DNA of 64,000 nucleotides from Paraburkholderia sp. BL25I1N1 (lineage in GTDB: Bacteria; Pseudomonadota; Gammaproteobacteria; Burkholderiales; Burkholderiaceae). The first letter of the stretch is position 1. Every line of letters begins with the position of its first letter. Both the position numbers and the translations under genes were made by a program. Below the pieces are notes generated by a model that was given only the letters and a program-made list of their open reading frames with translations, had not been told where the DNA came from and did not search any database. Positions 1 to 8,057 of this stretch are shown piece after piece. Location of the stretch: the NCBI RefSeq assembly GCF_003002025.1, contig NZ_PVZB01000010.1:1-64000 (forward strand). Direction: 5' to 3'.

Positions 1-117
1 CTATCGCTTGACGTTCACAAGGCGTGGCCAAATTTTGCTCTTCGGGCACAACTACAAGATTTCGGCACTGATCGTCCCGTGCCGCCCTATGAGCGTACAT
101 TGGTGAGTCGAATCTGA
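1..117 (+). CDS. 3' end of an unidentified gene, cut by the window edge
   Basis: Frame 1 is open from the first base to a TGA at 115-117 and encodes about 38 residues ending in LVSRI. The residue mix (charged and aromatic residues, few Arg/Ala runs) looks like a protein C-terminus rather than a shadow frame. The 75-bp repeat begins 12 bases after the stop, as the second copy also lies just downstream of a plus-strand gene. No family can be assigned from so short a tail, and it may not be a gene at all. Confidence 0.35.
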   Translation, partial: LSLDVHKAWPNFALRAQLQDFGTDRPVPPYERTLVSRI

Positions 118-128
118 ACGACTCGTAT

Positions 129-203
129 GGGTCGTCTGCGGTCCTCTGCCTGACGCGCGGTTTTAGAGTCCCGCGTACGGCGGCGTCGGGCAGAGTTGGG
201 CCA
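129..203. repeat. 75-bp palindromic direct repeat, copy 1
   Basis: This copy matches 987-1061 over 75 bases with two substitutions (positions 135 and 171). It contains an 11-bp stem, arms 146-156 and 183-193 with one T.G wobble, and a nested 5-bp stem (156-160 with 171-175). It lies between the partial gene ending at 117 and the DUF1444-like gene. It looks like a REP/BIME-type extragenic element or a duplicated terminator. No transposase is nearby. Confidence 0.85.
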
Positions 204-283
204 CAACCCGCCATTCGACATCGCGACCCGAATCGTCGACAATCCGCCAAGGTTGGTTCTCCGGTTCTAGCAGTATTTCTGGA

Positions 284-865
284 TTGATTGCATCTCACTC
301 TATGACTGTGACAGAAGGCGGCATCTGTGCCCGCGCCATCGCTTACTTGAAGCCCGTGGTGCAAGACTCAACACCAGCAATATCGTTATCACGAGAGGAC
401 TCGCCGGTTCTCCGTCCCCTCACCGACGACCTGTTGGTTTCGTACGTCGCGGATGCAGCTGATCATTTGGCTTTTGTTCAGCACGGACATCTGCAACAGG
501 AAGGTGTGTCGGTCGACGAGCTTCATTCAATGGCCGTTTCAAACTTGCAGGCTCTTGCGGAAGAAAAGTTGGCTGTTCGCGAGTACGGTTCCATATATGT
601 TGCACTCATGGGAGGCAACTTCGAGGCGAGTCTTCTCGCGCTTGATGCCATGTGGAATCACTGGTACGCCCATCTCGCCCCACAGGGCTTTGTAGCTGTT
701 GCTCCAGCGCGCGACCTCCTTGCATTCTGCGACTCATCTTCCGCACAAGGGCTGGTAGAGCTTCGGCACGTCGTAGAGCGGTCTGGGGATTGCGACCATC
801 GGCTGCGCCCCCACTTGTACCGACGCACAGGCACCGAATGGAAGCAACTGCCGGTCGCGCCGTGA
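284..865 (+). CDS. DUF1444 (YtpQ-like) protein, probably missing its N-terminus
   Basis: The central and C-terminal part resembles DUF1444: the segment LLVSYVADAADHLAFV, then a short helix-rich stretch and NFEASLLALDAMW around residues 112-124. The function of the family is not established. Family members as I remember them are about 260-270 residues long, while this frame gives 193, so some 70 N-terminal residues appear to be lost. The frame starts at a TTG (284) without a convincing ribosome-binding site, and an ATG at 302 is the alternative. Upstream the frame stays open back to about 167 with no family-like sequence. The gene sits between the two copies of the 75-bp repeat and looks less GC-rich than the rest of the window. 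A truncated, possibly decaying gene is the most likely reading. Confidence 0.6.
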   Translation: MIASHSMTVTEGGICARAIAYLKPVVQDSTPAISLSREDSPVLRPLTDDLLVSYVADAADHLAFVQHGHLQQEGVSVDELHSMAVSNLQALAEEKLAVREYGSIYVALMGGNFEASLLALDAMWNHWYAHLAPQGFVAVAPARDLLAFCDSSSAQGLVELRHVVERSGDCDHRLRPHLYRRTGTEWKQLPVAP

Positions 866-986
866 TTGGGGCGACGATTCGGACTCTCTGCAAATTTAGG
901 CAACGTGGTCGCCAAGCTCAGCAGGACAGGTTCGCTCGTAACGACGATGCGAATGTCCGCTTTCGCTTTCCGCGACTGTCTCATCA

Positions 987-1061
987 GGGTCGGCTGCGGT
1001 CCTCTGCCTGACGCGCGGTTTTAGAGTCCTGCGTACGGCGGCGTCGGGCAGAGTTGGGCCA
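987..1061. repeat. 75-bp palindromic direct repeat, copy 2
   Basis: Second copy of the element at 129-203, in the same orientation. The hairpin arms are 1004-1014 and 1041-1051. It follows the DUF1444-like gene (stop 863-865) and precedes the convergent VOC gene, so it could act as a transcription terminator, although there is no T-run after the stem. The two copies bracket 783 bp. Confidence 0.85.
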
Positions 1062-1144
1062 TTTGCAGCCGCTCGCCAGCGCGCCATATTTCTTCGGCTG
1101 CCGGAGCAAGAAGGGTTGCTGTCAACAATTAGCTGGTAGCGCGT

Positions 1145-1543
1145 TCAACTCGAAGCGGAATGGCACACCGCCTCCACACGATTGCCGGCCGGATCGAAGA
1201 GAAACGCTGCATAGTAGTCGCTATGGTAGTGCGGCCGAAGGCCCGGTTCACCGTCCGAACGCCCTCCTGCGGCGAGGCCGGTCGCAAAAAATACGTCCAC
1301 TTCTTCGCGGGACGCCGCCTTAAAGCACCAATGCCGCTTGTTCGGGTCGATGTTGCTTGGGTCCAGATAGACCGCCAAAAAGGTCGATTCCGTATCATCC
1401 CGCGTGCAACGCTCTCCGTAACCGAGCGCATTGGGGCGGTCGTAGACCTTCGTTGCTCCCAGCGCCTTCATGATTGAGTCGTAGAACGGACGCGCTGCGT
1501 CAAGGTCGGGAACGCCGATCGAAACATGATCGAGAAGCTGCAT
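1145..1543 (-). CDS. VOC (glyoxalase/bleomycin-resistance fold) family protein
   Basis: The 132-residue protein begins MQLLDHVSIGVPDLDAARPF, the classic first beta-alpha unit of a VOC domain with His6 in a metal-ligand position, and ends with FDPAGNRVEAVCH, the last strand carrying the usual Glu. The size is that of a single two-module VOC domain. Members are metal-dependent lyases, dioxygenases or resistance proteins, and the substrate cannot be read from sequence. The gene lies 315 bp downstream of the TetR gene on the same strand, too far to assume co-transcription. It converges on the DUF1444-like gene with a repeat copy in between. Confidence 0.85.
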   Translation of the reverse strand: MQLLDHVSIGVPDLDAARPFYDSIMKALGATKVYDRPNALGYGERCTRDDTESTFLAVYLDPSNIDPNKRHWCFKAASREEVDVFFATGLAAGGRSDGEPGLRPHYHSDYYAAFLFDPAGNRVEAVCHSASS

Positions 1544-1858
1544 GAATTTTTGCTCAAGTCAGAATTCGGGCAGCTATCTTACCGCCCGGCAAAGCAATTA
1601 TCTCGCGCAACTCTGCATGGCCCGAATCGGGGCGTCCGAATTGAGAGCGGATTTGCGCAAGTAGCTCTCTGCGCAAACGTCGGAAGCTGCCCGTCCTGTC
1701 GGCATCGTGAACGAATGGCGGTTGACGAGAAGTCTGACCGTCTCTTGTGGGTCCGACAAGAGCCCAACGCAACCCCCAATACACCACCACGAATTCACCC
1801 GCTCGATCCACCGCACCCCCTCAATTCTCCGTGTAAACAGACAAAGAAATCAGTACCT
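1544..1858. other. Intergenic region, no gene seen
   Basis: 315 bp between the TetR stop and the VOC start. The frames in it are short, overlap one another on both strands and show no family resemblance or ribosome-binding site. It presumably holds the VOC promoter. Confidence 0.5.
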
Positions 1859-2464
1859 TCAACGAAGCGCAGCCGCCACCGCCTCGTCAATCTGCAGCGC
1901 GAAGCGCGCGTCGACATCGGGCACGCTGTAGCCAATTGACAGTTCCAGATACGCGTCGCCCAGCACCAGCTGAACGAACGTTGCTGCCCGCAATGCAGCA
2001 GTCGGCTCATCAAATCTCTTCCGCAGAATTCTCGCAGCGAACGCACGCACGACCTTTGCACCATTTTCGTAAAACACCTGACCGAGTTCCGGAAGACGCT
2101 CGGCCTCAGCGACGATCGCCCGGTAAAGCCGCAGGTAATCCGGCGCAATAAGACTTCGTGCGAGCAGCCATCCCAATTCGTGCAACTCCACTTCAGGCGA
2201 TCCATCGGACGGCTCGTGCAGAGCGCCCGCAAGAAGTGCGCCGATCTCAGCGCACATCGAGCTCACCAGACCCACGAAGAGTGCCTCCTTCGACTTGAAG
2301 TGGCGGTAGACCGTTTGTTTGCCGACGCCAGCGGTCGCCGCGACGTCGTCCATCGTGGCGAGGCCAAAACCCTGGCTTAAAAAAACGGCTTTCGCGCCGT
2401 CGAGGATCGCGGACCGCTTGCGGCGTTGCAGCGGGCTCAGTTCAGGGGGAGAGAAAGCGTTCAT
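1859..2464 (-). CDS. TetR/AcrR family transcriptional regulator
   Basis: About 201 residues, the normal TetR size. The N-terminal helix-turn-helix is clear: RRKRSAILDGAKAVFLSQGF, then TMDDVAATAGVGKQTVYRHF and KSKEALF, followed by a divergent C-terminal ligand domain. The start is placed at the ATG at 2464 (MNAFSPPEL), because the N-terminal seven codons of a longer frame (from 2485) lie outside the domain. Neither start has a good ribosome-binding site. The gene is divergent from the SDR gene, and a palindrome in the shared promoter is its likely operator. It probably represses the SDR/DoxX pair and itself. The inducer is unknown. Confidence 0.93.
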   Translation of the reverse strand: MNAFSPPELSPLQRRKRSAILDGAKAVFLSQGFGLATMDDVAATAGVGKQTVYRHFKSKEALFVGLVSSMCAEIGALLAGALHEPSDGSPEVELHELGWLLARSLIAPDYLRLYRAIVAEAERLPELGQVFYENGAKVVRAFAARILRKRFDEPTAALRAATFVQLVLGDAYLELSIGYSVPDVDARFALQIDEAVAAALR

Positions 2465-2508
2465 ACGGCATAGATAGCAGATCATCGAACAGTTGACAAG
2501 ACTGGGCA

Positions 2509-2550
2509 GTCTCGTTTACCTTTGTCAAAACGAGACCGACAAGTCTCGTT
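2509..2550. promoter_or_regulatory. Candidate TetR operator in the divergent promoter
   Basis: A perfect 8-bp inverted repeat with a 6-bp spacer lies at 2529-2550 (AACGAGAC / GTCTCGTT). A further arm at 2509-2517 (GTCTCGTTT) pairs with 2528-2536, so three half-sites overlap. A TTGACA -35 hexamer for the SDR direction is at 2494-2499, with a weak -10 near 2516-2522, so a bound regulator would cover the promoter. Size and symmetry are typical of TetR-family operators. Confidence 0.7.
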
Positions 2551-2594
2551 CATCTGATTTATCGATTTCACAGGCGATCATCAAGGAGAGCGCT

Positions 2595-3518
2595 TTGGAA
2601 CTGTTCATTACGGGTGGTACGGGCTACATCGGGCAAGCGGTCGCACGCAAGGCATTCAGCCTCGGCCATCAGGTGACCGCGCTGGTGCGCCAGGACAGGT
2701 CGTCGGCCGCCGGCGCGCTGGCGCGTCTCGGTGTGAAACTGCATGCGGGCGACCTGCGTGAGCCGCAGTCTTTCGCGGCGGCTGCGGGTGCCGCCGATGG
2801 CGTGGTGCACGCCGCGTCGACCAACGATGCTTCCGCCGCTGCTGTTGATGAGGCTGCGGCGGTAGCGATGCTTTCGCATTTGCGTCCGGGCGCGGTATTT
2901 GTCTATACGTCGGGCACCTGGGTCTACGGCAATACGGAGGGAGGGCCCGCGACGGAAGCATCGGCGCTGAACCCGACACCGCTCATCGCCTGGCGGCCCG
3001 CAGTGGAGCAACAGGTACTGGCGCTGGCAGCGAGCCGTTCGATCGCCGCAGCGATTCTCAGACCGGCGATGGTGCACGGCTACGGCGGCGGCGTCTTCGG
3101 CATGCTTGCGGGCATGGCCCGTGAGAGCGGCAGTGTGAGGATCGTTGGCGATGGTCGCAATCACTGGCCCGCCGTTCACGTCGATGATCTCGCCACGGCT
3201 TACCTCAGCGCGATCGAGCAGGCGGCAAGCGGGGACGGGCGAGTCGCCGGACAGATCTTCAACGTGGTCACGGAAGATGCCGTTGCTGTTGCCGATATGG
3301 GTGAAGCGATCCGGGCGTCGGTCGGCGCCGATCGCGTCGCGCTCTGGCCGCTCGACGAGGCCCGCCAATCGCTTGGACCGTTCGCTGACGCACTGGCGCT
3401 CGACCAGACGATCAGCGGCCAGCACGCCCGGCGAGTGCTGACGTGGGAACCCCACGGCCCCGGCCTGATTGCGGACCTCTCTTCACAAGCGCACTTTCAG
3501 CAAAGCAACGGAGCATGA
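2595..3518 (+). CDS. NAD-dependent epimerase/dehydratase-like SDR protein
   Basis: An atypical extended short-chain dehydrogenase/reductase of 307 residues. It opens with LELFITGGTGYIGQAVARKA, the Rossmann TGGTGYIG nucleotide-binding loop, and has GDLREPQSF and VVHAAS as the next strands, then VYTSGTWVYG around residues 104-113. The start is a TTG at 2595 preceded by AAGGAG at 2583-2588; a longer frame from 2493 would run through the operator. Such proteins bind NAD(P) and act on sugars, isoprenoids or aldehydes, or act as redox sensors. The stop overlaps the region where the DoxX-like gene begins, so the two form an operon controlled by the divergent TetR protein. Confidence 0.88.
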   Translation: MELFITGGTGYIGQAVARKAFSLGHQVTALVRQDRSSAAGALARLGVKLHAGDLREPQSFAAAAGAADGVVHAASTNDASAAAVDEAAAVAMLSHLRPGAVFVYTSGTWVYGNTEGGPATEASALNPTPLIAWRPAVEQQVLALAASRSIAAAILRPAMVHGYGGGVFGMLAGMARESGSVRIVGDGRNHWPAVHVDDLATAYLSAIEQAASGDGRVAGQIFNVVTEDAVAVADMGEAIRASVGADRVALWPLDEARQSLGPFADALALDQTISGQHARRVLTWEPHGPGLIADLSSQAHFQQSNGA

Positions 3519-3520
3519 CG

Positions 3521-3865
3521 ATGGCGTGGAACAGCGTATCTTTCGAATCGATTCTCGCGACGATCGTGGCGGTTCTATTCGCGATTGCCGGGGTGATCAA
3601 TCTCTCACGACGCGGCGCGGCGAAACGCGACTTCGCACGCTGGGGTTACCCGGAGTGGTTTCAGTTGCTCTGCGGCGCGCTCGAACTGCTGAGTGCGGCA
3701 CTTCTTCCCTGGCAGCAAACCAGAGTCTTGGGCCTGACGCTGGCGGGAGCGATCATGATCGGCGCGCTCTTCACGTTGCTACGAAACCGGGAGCCGTTCG
3801 GGCATCTCGCCCCGGCGCTGGTCTTCTCGGCTCTGATTGTGGCCACCTTGGCGGTTCGTGGATGA
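3521..3865 (+). CDS. DoxX-like small membrane protein
   Basis: A 114-residue protein with four hydrophobic segments: near residues 9-27, 45-60 (FQLLCGALELLSAALL), 67-85 and 95-112. The pattern GVINL, then WGYP.WFQLLCGALEL, is that of DoxX-like/DUF4870-type quinone-pathway membrane proteins. The ATG at 3521 is preferred because ACGGAG lies seven bases upstream; an ATG at 3515 overlapping the SDR stop as ATGA is an alternative. Its role is unknown, but small DoxX-like proteins often sit beside SDR genes under a TetR repressor. Confidence 0.75.
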   Translation: MAWNSVSFESILATIVAVLFAIAGVINLSRRGAAKRDFARWGYPEWFQLLCGALELLSAALLPWQQTRVLGLTLAGAIMIGALFTLLRNREPFGHLAPALVFSALIVATLAVRG

Positions 3866-3916
3866 GGCTTCCGCGTCACCGCGCGAATGAGCTCGAGACG
3901 CTAACATGCCGCGCCG

Positions 3917-3958
3917 GCAATCCGCGCTGCGGGTATTTGAAATACACACGCGGATTGC
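3917..3958. terminator. Strong nested hairpin between convergent genes
   Basis: A perfect 10-bp outer stem (3917-3926 with 3949-3958) encloses an inner 6-bp palindrome with a one-base loop (3933-3938 with 3940-3945). It is the only structured element I see in the 305-bp gap 3866-4170, between the DoxX-like gene and a gene converging on it. There is no T-run, so it is a candidate bidirectional terminator or an extragenic palindrome. No protein-coding gene is seen in the gap. Confidence 0.55.
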
Positions 3959-4170
3959 GGCATTGGAGCAACATCAGTTGACCACGTGCTTGATAGGTCC
4001 GGCTTTTGCAGCGATGGCTGTGCGCTCCATTTTCACGAGCTGTGTGCAGCGGCCCAGATTCGATGGCAATTCCGGCCGCCCCTGACTAGCCGTCCCGCGC
4101 TTCTGCTTCTTGAAGCGATGTGTTAGCGGCTCTTCACGGGCAGTTCACACAAGTTTGTTCATCCAGACCG

Positions 4171-4671
4171 TTAAGGCATGGGCCCGAAGAAAATCGCGCT
4201 CAGCTTTTTTCGGCCGATCACCCGCGCAAGTTCAGCAATCACGCAATACATAAAGATCAGCGTTGCGAGGAGTATCTGGACGGCCCAGAAGCGTGGCCAA
4301 CTGACATCGGCCCAGAGTTGCGCATTGGCCGCGATGAGACCGGGCGCTTCTTTCCAGTAGTCATAGAGCCGCTCAAAGTAATGAACGATGAGCGCGACGG
4401 CCGCATACATCAACGTCTTCCAGCCGACGTTCCAGACAAGCGGCTTGTCGGGAAAGCGATTGATGAACGGCAACATGTCCGCGACCAGAACGGATTTACC
4501 CAATATCAATGACGCGAGGAGCACCGAAGTCGACGTAGGCAACGAGATGCCCGAGCCTCTGATCATGAGCGCCCTGACAATCGCGACGATGTGAAGGATG
4601 ATGAAAAAGAAGATCGTCGGCGGAAGCGCTTTCATGAATTCATGCTTGATCTTGCCCGTCAGCGTACCCAT
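4171..4671 (-). CDS. Unknown four-helix membrane protein
   Basis: 166 residues with about four hydrophobic segments: around 17-37 (PTIFFFIILHIVAIVRALMI), 45-65, 84-103 and 128-150. Short charged loops lie between them, and the C-terminus is basic with RVIGRKK. I do not recognise a family. It is the last gene of a probable three-gene unit with the protein at 4721-5248 and the alkylsulfatase, all on the minus strand with short gaps. A role in membrane passage or sensing linked to alkyl sulfates is only a guess from context. Confidence 0.7.
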   Translation of the reverse strand: MGTLTGKIKHEFMKALPPTIFFFIILHIVAIVRALMIRGSGISLPTSTSVLLASLILGKSVLVADMLPFINRFPDKPLVWNVGWKTLMYAAVALIVHYFERLYDYWKEAPGLIAANAQLWADVSWPRFWAVQILLATLIFMYCVIAELARVIGRKKLSAIFFGPMP

Positions 4672-4720
4672 GATGCGCTCCTCGCCAGCCGCCCTGACCT
4701 ACCCGCACGCTCAACACACC

Positions 4721-5248
4721 TCAGCAATCATCGGTGACGGCCGGCTCCGCAATCGCGAGCATCTGCGTTAGCGACCCGGTCGAACTGGCAGGCGCGTCGA
4801 TCATGAACAGCGATTCGCGCAATGCCAGCTCAATATCGAAGCGTTGTTCCAGCCACGCTCGCAGGCCGGCCTCGGACATGATGACGATGTTGCTGCGTTT
4901 CGCTTCATCGGTGGTCGTCACGTCAGGCATTTCGGGGACAACGTCCGGGTCGAAGCCATTCGTGGTCGCATGAAAGAAACCCCACGTGTCATTTTCAATG
5001 AGCAGCACATAGAAGTCCGGGAGCGCCAGAAGCGCGTCTTCACTGTGAGCCGCTTCGATGCGTGCCTGAAGCAGGTTCAACGCTTCGACGGCGGACATGC
5101 GCATGCGCGCCGCGGAGAGCGCACCCCCCGTGGCGTCGATCGGCTCGACAATCCCCGCATCAATCGCCTTGCGGGTCGCTACCGCGACGGTCAGCGCAAG
5201 AGGATGACCAACGCCGAAATCAATCTTGAAGTTGCAGATCGCGCACAT
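4721..5248 (-). CDS. Unknown protein with an N-terminal CxxC, partner of alkylsulfatase
   Basis: 175 residues beginning MCAICNFKIDFGVGHPLAL, with a CxxC pair at residues 2 and 5 and a His at 15 that could bind metal. The rest looks soluble and acidic, without signal peptide or membrane segment. I do not recognise the family. The start lies nine bases after the alkylsulfatase stop, so the two are very probably co-transcribed. A coding gene is supported by the operon spacing and by protein-like composition. The function is unknown; a cytoplasmic regulator or metal-site partner is possible but untested. Confidence 0.7.
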   Translation of the reverse strand: MCAICNFKIDFGVGHPLALTVAVATRKAIDAGIVEPIDATGGALSAARMRMSAVEALNLLQARIEAAHSEDALLALPDFYVLLIENDTWGFFHATTNGFDPDVVPEMPDVTTTDEAKRSNIVIMSEAGLRAWLEQRFDIELALRESLFMIDAPASSTGSLTQMLAIAEPAVTDDC

Positions 5249-5257
5249 GGTTTCACC

Positions 5258-7309
5258 TCAAGGCGTGACGATGTTGAACCAGAAATCGAAGTTGTCGAGC
5301 CAGGACACGAACTCGCCAAGCTTCTGGCTATTGCCGTCGATTTTGGCGCTGCCCGCCATCACCAGCTTCTGCATGTTGGTTTGTCCCATCATGATGCTGT
5401 TGAGGTCCGCGCGCGTCATGGTGACCGTTGCGTCCGCTGATTTCGAGGTTCTGTCTTTTGAATAGTGCAACGCGCTGTTCTCGACGCCCAGCACGCAGTT
5501 TTCTTTCGTATCGGTCAGTACGAGATTGAATGACGCCGTCTTCCTGTTCGCTCGCTCACCATTCAGCCGGATACCAAGGTAGTCGAGGAACATGTCGAGC
5601 GGCATGGCCTGAATGGTATCCGGGCTCTGTGGCGCGGGCGCCTGTCCCTTCCTGACGCCGTTGCGCAATTCCATGGCTCCCGTCAGATAGAAGTTGCGCC
5701 AGGGCGCAGACTCCGACTGGTAGCCAAGCTGTTCATAAGCGTCCGCCAGCAGCTGTTTGGCAGCGGTGTTTTGCGGATCCGCGAACACCACGTGGTTGAC
5801 GACTTCCGCCACCCATCGGTAGTCACCCTGATTAAACGAATCGTGCGCCCTTCGCAGAACGGCAGCCGCTCCACCCATGTACTCGACGTACCGCTTGCCG
5901 CTGTCGGTCGGCTGCAGGCGGTGCAGATTTGCGGGCACGCCGTCAAAGAATCCAAGGCGCAGGTTGTACTGCGCGACGGCGTCGTGATAGACCGTGCCGT
6001 AGTAGCTCCGGCAATACCAGTGCTTCGCAAGGCTGTCCGGCAGACGGACTGCCTCGCCAATCTCGAGCGGCGTCTGGCCCCTGTTGGCCATGCGCATGAC
6101 CTGGTCATGCAGATAGCGATACATGTCGCGTTGCGCACGCAGGAAAGCATTAATCCGGTCGTTGCCCCAGGTAGGCCAATAATGCGAGGCAAAGAGGACC
6201 TGCATATCGTCGCCGTGCAGATCGAGCGCAGTTTGCAGGTACTTGGACCAGAGCAGCCCATCACGAACCTTTGCGCCTCGTAACGTGTACAGATTGTGCA
6301 GCGTGTGAGTGGCATCTTCCGCCGCGCAGAACGCCTTGAACTTCGGCAGATAAAACATGAACTCTGAAGGCGCCTCCGATTCCGGCGCCATCAGAATCTC
6401 GATGTCCACGCCGTCGAGCGTCAGTTTCTGGCCGGTCTTTTCTGCAAACATGGAGGGCACAGCCAGCGTGATAGTACCGACCGATGTTGTCTTTCCCAGA
6501 CCACCATCGACAATCCCCGTCGGGCTGCGCGGTAGCAGTGAGCCATACATGTAGCTGGCGCGACGCCCCATCGCATTGCCGGCGATGATGTTCTCGCCGA
6601 CGGCAGCTTCAGTGAAACCAACCGGCGCCACAATCTGCACCTTGCCCGATTTCAGATCGTCGTCACTGACGAGGCCCCGCACACCGCCATAGTGATCGAC
6701 ATGGCTGTGCGTGTAGATGACGTGAGTGATCGGCTTGTCGCCAAGATGCGGAATGACGAGCTGCTTCCACACCGTCGAAGCTACTTCGGTCGTAATGAAA
6801 GGATCGACGACGATATAGCCGTGATCTCCCCGAATAATGCTCATCACGGAGAGGTCGTAGCCGCGCACCTGCCAGATGCCGTCGACTACTGTGTAAAGCC
6901 CGTGATTCATGTTCAGCTTGGCATTGCGCCAGAGGCTCGGATTGACCGTTGATGGAGCGTTGTTTTCCGGACCTCCGTGTACAAACGCGAACTGCTGAAG
7001 GTCCCAAGCCGGGAATTCGCCTTGCCCCTTGATGATGACCGGTTCGGGGAGCGTGGCGATGAGGCCGCGCTTTGCGTCTTCAAAATCCTGGGCGTCGGCG
7101 AAAGAAAGAAAATCGGCGTATTGCTTGTTCAATGCAATGGTCGAGGGCGACGCGGGCTTTGAAGCCGGACTGGTTGAGTTTGTCGACCCGGCTTGCGCAA
7201 GCGTTTCGCCAACTGCCCCGGAAAATCCGGTTGCTACGCCGACAACCGCCACGTTTTTCAGGAACGCCCTGCGTGCTCCAGGCTTTGCCGCATCATCCGA
7301 TTGGGACAT
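5258..7309 (-). CDS. Tat-exported alkylsulfatase (SdsA1-like metallo-hydrolase)
   Basis: 683 residues, close to SdsA1-type secondary/primary alkylsulfatases (about 650). The N-terminus has a twin-arginine signal (ARRAFLKN, Arg13-14, then a hydrophobic stretch ending ETLAQA), so export to the periplasm in folded form is expected. The metallo-beta-lactamase metal motif THSHVDHYGG has His201, His203, Asp205 and His206. The C-terminal part fits the SCP2-like domain of the family. The enzyme removes sulfate from alkyl sulfate esters such as dodecyl sulfate, supplying carbon and sulfur. The ATG at 7309 is chosen because GGAGG lies five bases upstream; a GTG two codons earlier overlaps that site. 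The partner genes at 4721 and 4171 follow closely. A broken LysR gene lies divergently upstream. Confidence 0.93.
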   Translation of the reverse strand: MSQSDDAAKPGARRAFLKNVAVVGVATGFSGAVGETLAQAGSTNSTSPASKPASPSTIALNKQYADFLSFADAQDFEDAKRGLIATLPEPVIIKGQGEFPAWDLQQFAFVHGGPENNAPSTVNPSLWRNAKLNMNHGLYTVVDGIWQVRGYDLSVMSIIRGDHGYIVVDPFITTEVASTVWKQLVIPHLGDKPITHVIYTHSHVDHYGGVRGLVSDDDLKSGKVQIVAPVGFTEAAVGENIIAGNAMGRRASYMYGSLLPRSPTGIVDGGLGKTTSVGTITLAVPSMFAEKTGQKLTLDGVDIEILMAPESEAPSEFMFYLPKFKAFCAAEDATHTLHNLYTLRGAKVRDGLLWSKYLQTALDLHGDDMQVLFASHYWPTWGNDRINAFLRAQRDMYRYLHDQVMRMANRGQTPLEIGEAVRLPDSLAKHWYCRSYYGTVYHDAVAQYNLRLGFFDGVPANLHRLQPTDSGKRYVEYMGGAAAVLRRAHDSFNQGDYRWVAEVVNHVVFADPQNTAAKQLLADAYEQLGYQSESAPWRNFYLTGAMELRNGVRKGQAPAPQSPDTIQAMPLDMFLDYLGIRLNGERANRKTASFNLVLTDTKENCVLGVENSALHYSKDRTSKSADATVTMTRADLNSIMMGQTNMQKLVMAGSAKIDGNSQKLGEFVSWLDNFDFWFNIVTP

Positions 7310-8057
7310 GCCCACCTCCGGTAATTAGGAAGAGCGGACGCTCAATGGCCCTTGAGAGTGGCCTGCCCGCCCTCTTACTGATCCAGAAAAATCGATGGAT
7401 TAATTAACTGCCAGCTACGTATTCAGTAATCTGTAGCGTCGTTCGCCTGAAGCAAGCTTTTTGGCCTATGTCCGCGTGAATCGGCAATCAAGGAAGGTTA
7501 TGCGATTGTCACAGGCCTCCAAGTCGTATTGACCGAATGATCCAATGCCCGTAACTGATAACGTATAAATGACCGGCTAACGATATGGCGTTTAAAATGC
7601 GGTTCAAACGTCCGCAGTTTCTAAACATAGGACAATTTTTCGATATGTCTCACATTTTTTGCGTCAACTTGGTTGCGTGGTAATTCGCAATATCGGAAGT
7701 TATCTGGAATTGGCGCCCTACGATACGAGGCTACCGGATCAACCGGGTCGCCTTGCGCCTCACCGAACGCCGGGCTCGGAACTTAAGCATGTACGAACAG
7801 TTATTCAAACGTGCGCGCCCGGCGCAGCGAGTCTTGCGAGAGCAGCTTGCCGTGCTTCTCAGCGAGACAACCAGGATCGCCTGCGGCGGGGTCATTTCGT
7901 TTAATTCTGCGAACCGTTTCCGTGGATGGCGATTGCTATGCAAATCACAAAGCCTGCTCGACACGCGCAATCACATCGACCTGATTCTGACGCGATAGAC
8001 TTCCGCCTGAAAAACATCTCAGCCAAAACACACGATCCTTCAAGGAGAAGCAGCGGC
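7310..8057. other. 748-bp AT-richer intergenic region
   Basis: No convincing gene is seen. The part at about 7380-7680 is clearly richer in A and T than its surroundings. The short open frames around 7650-8000 have no ribosome-binding site or family-like sequence. The region must carry the alkylsulfatase promoter and that of the divergent LysR remnant. Confidence 0.5.

Noticed and set aside
157..170. GGTTTTAGAGT in the repeat, similar to the start of Cas9 CRISPR repeats
   Set aside because: Only about ten bases match, there are just two copies 858 bp apart, no spacers, and no cas gene.
7659..7998. Two short plus-strand frames before the LysR remnant
   Set aside because: They overlap each other, have no ribosome-binding site and no family-like sequence.
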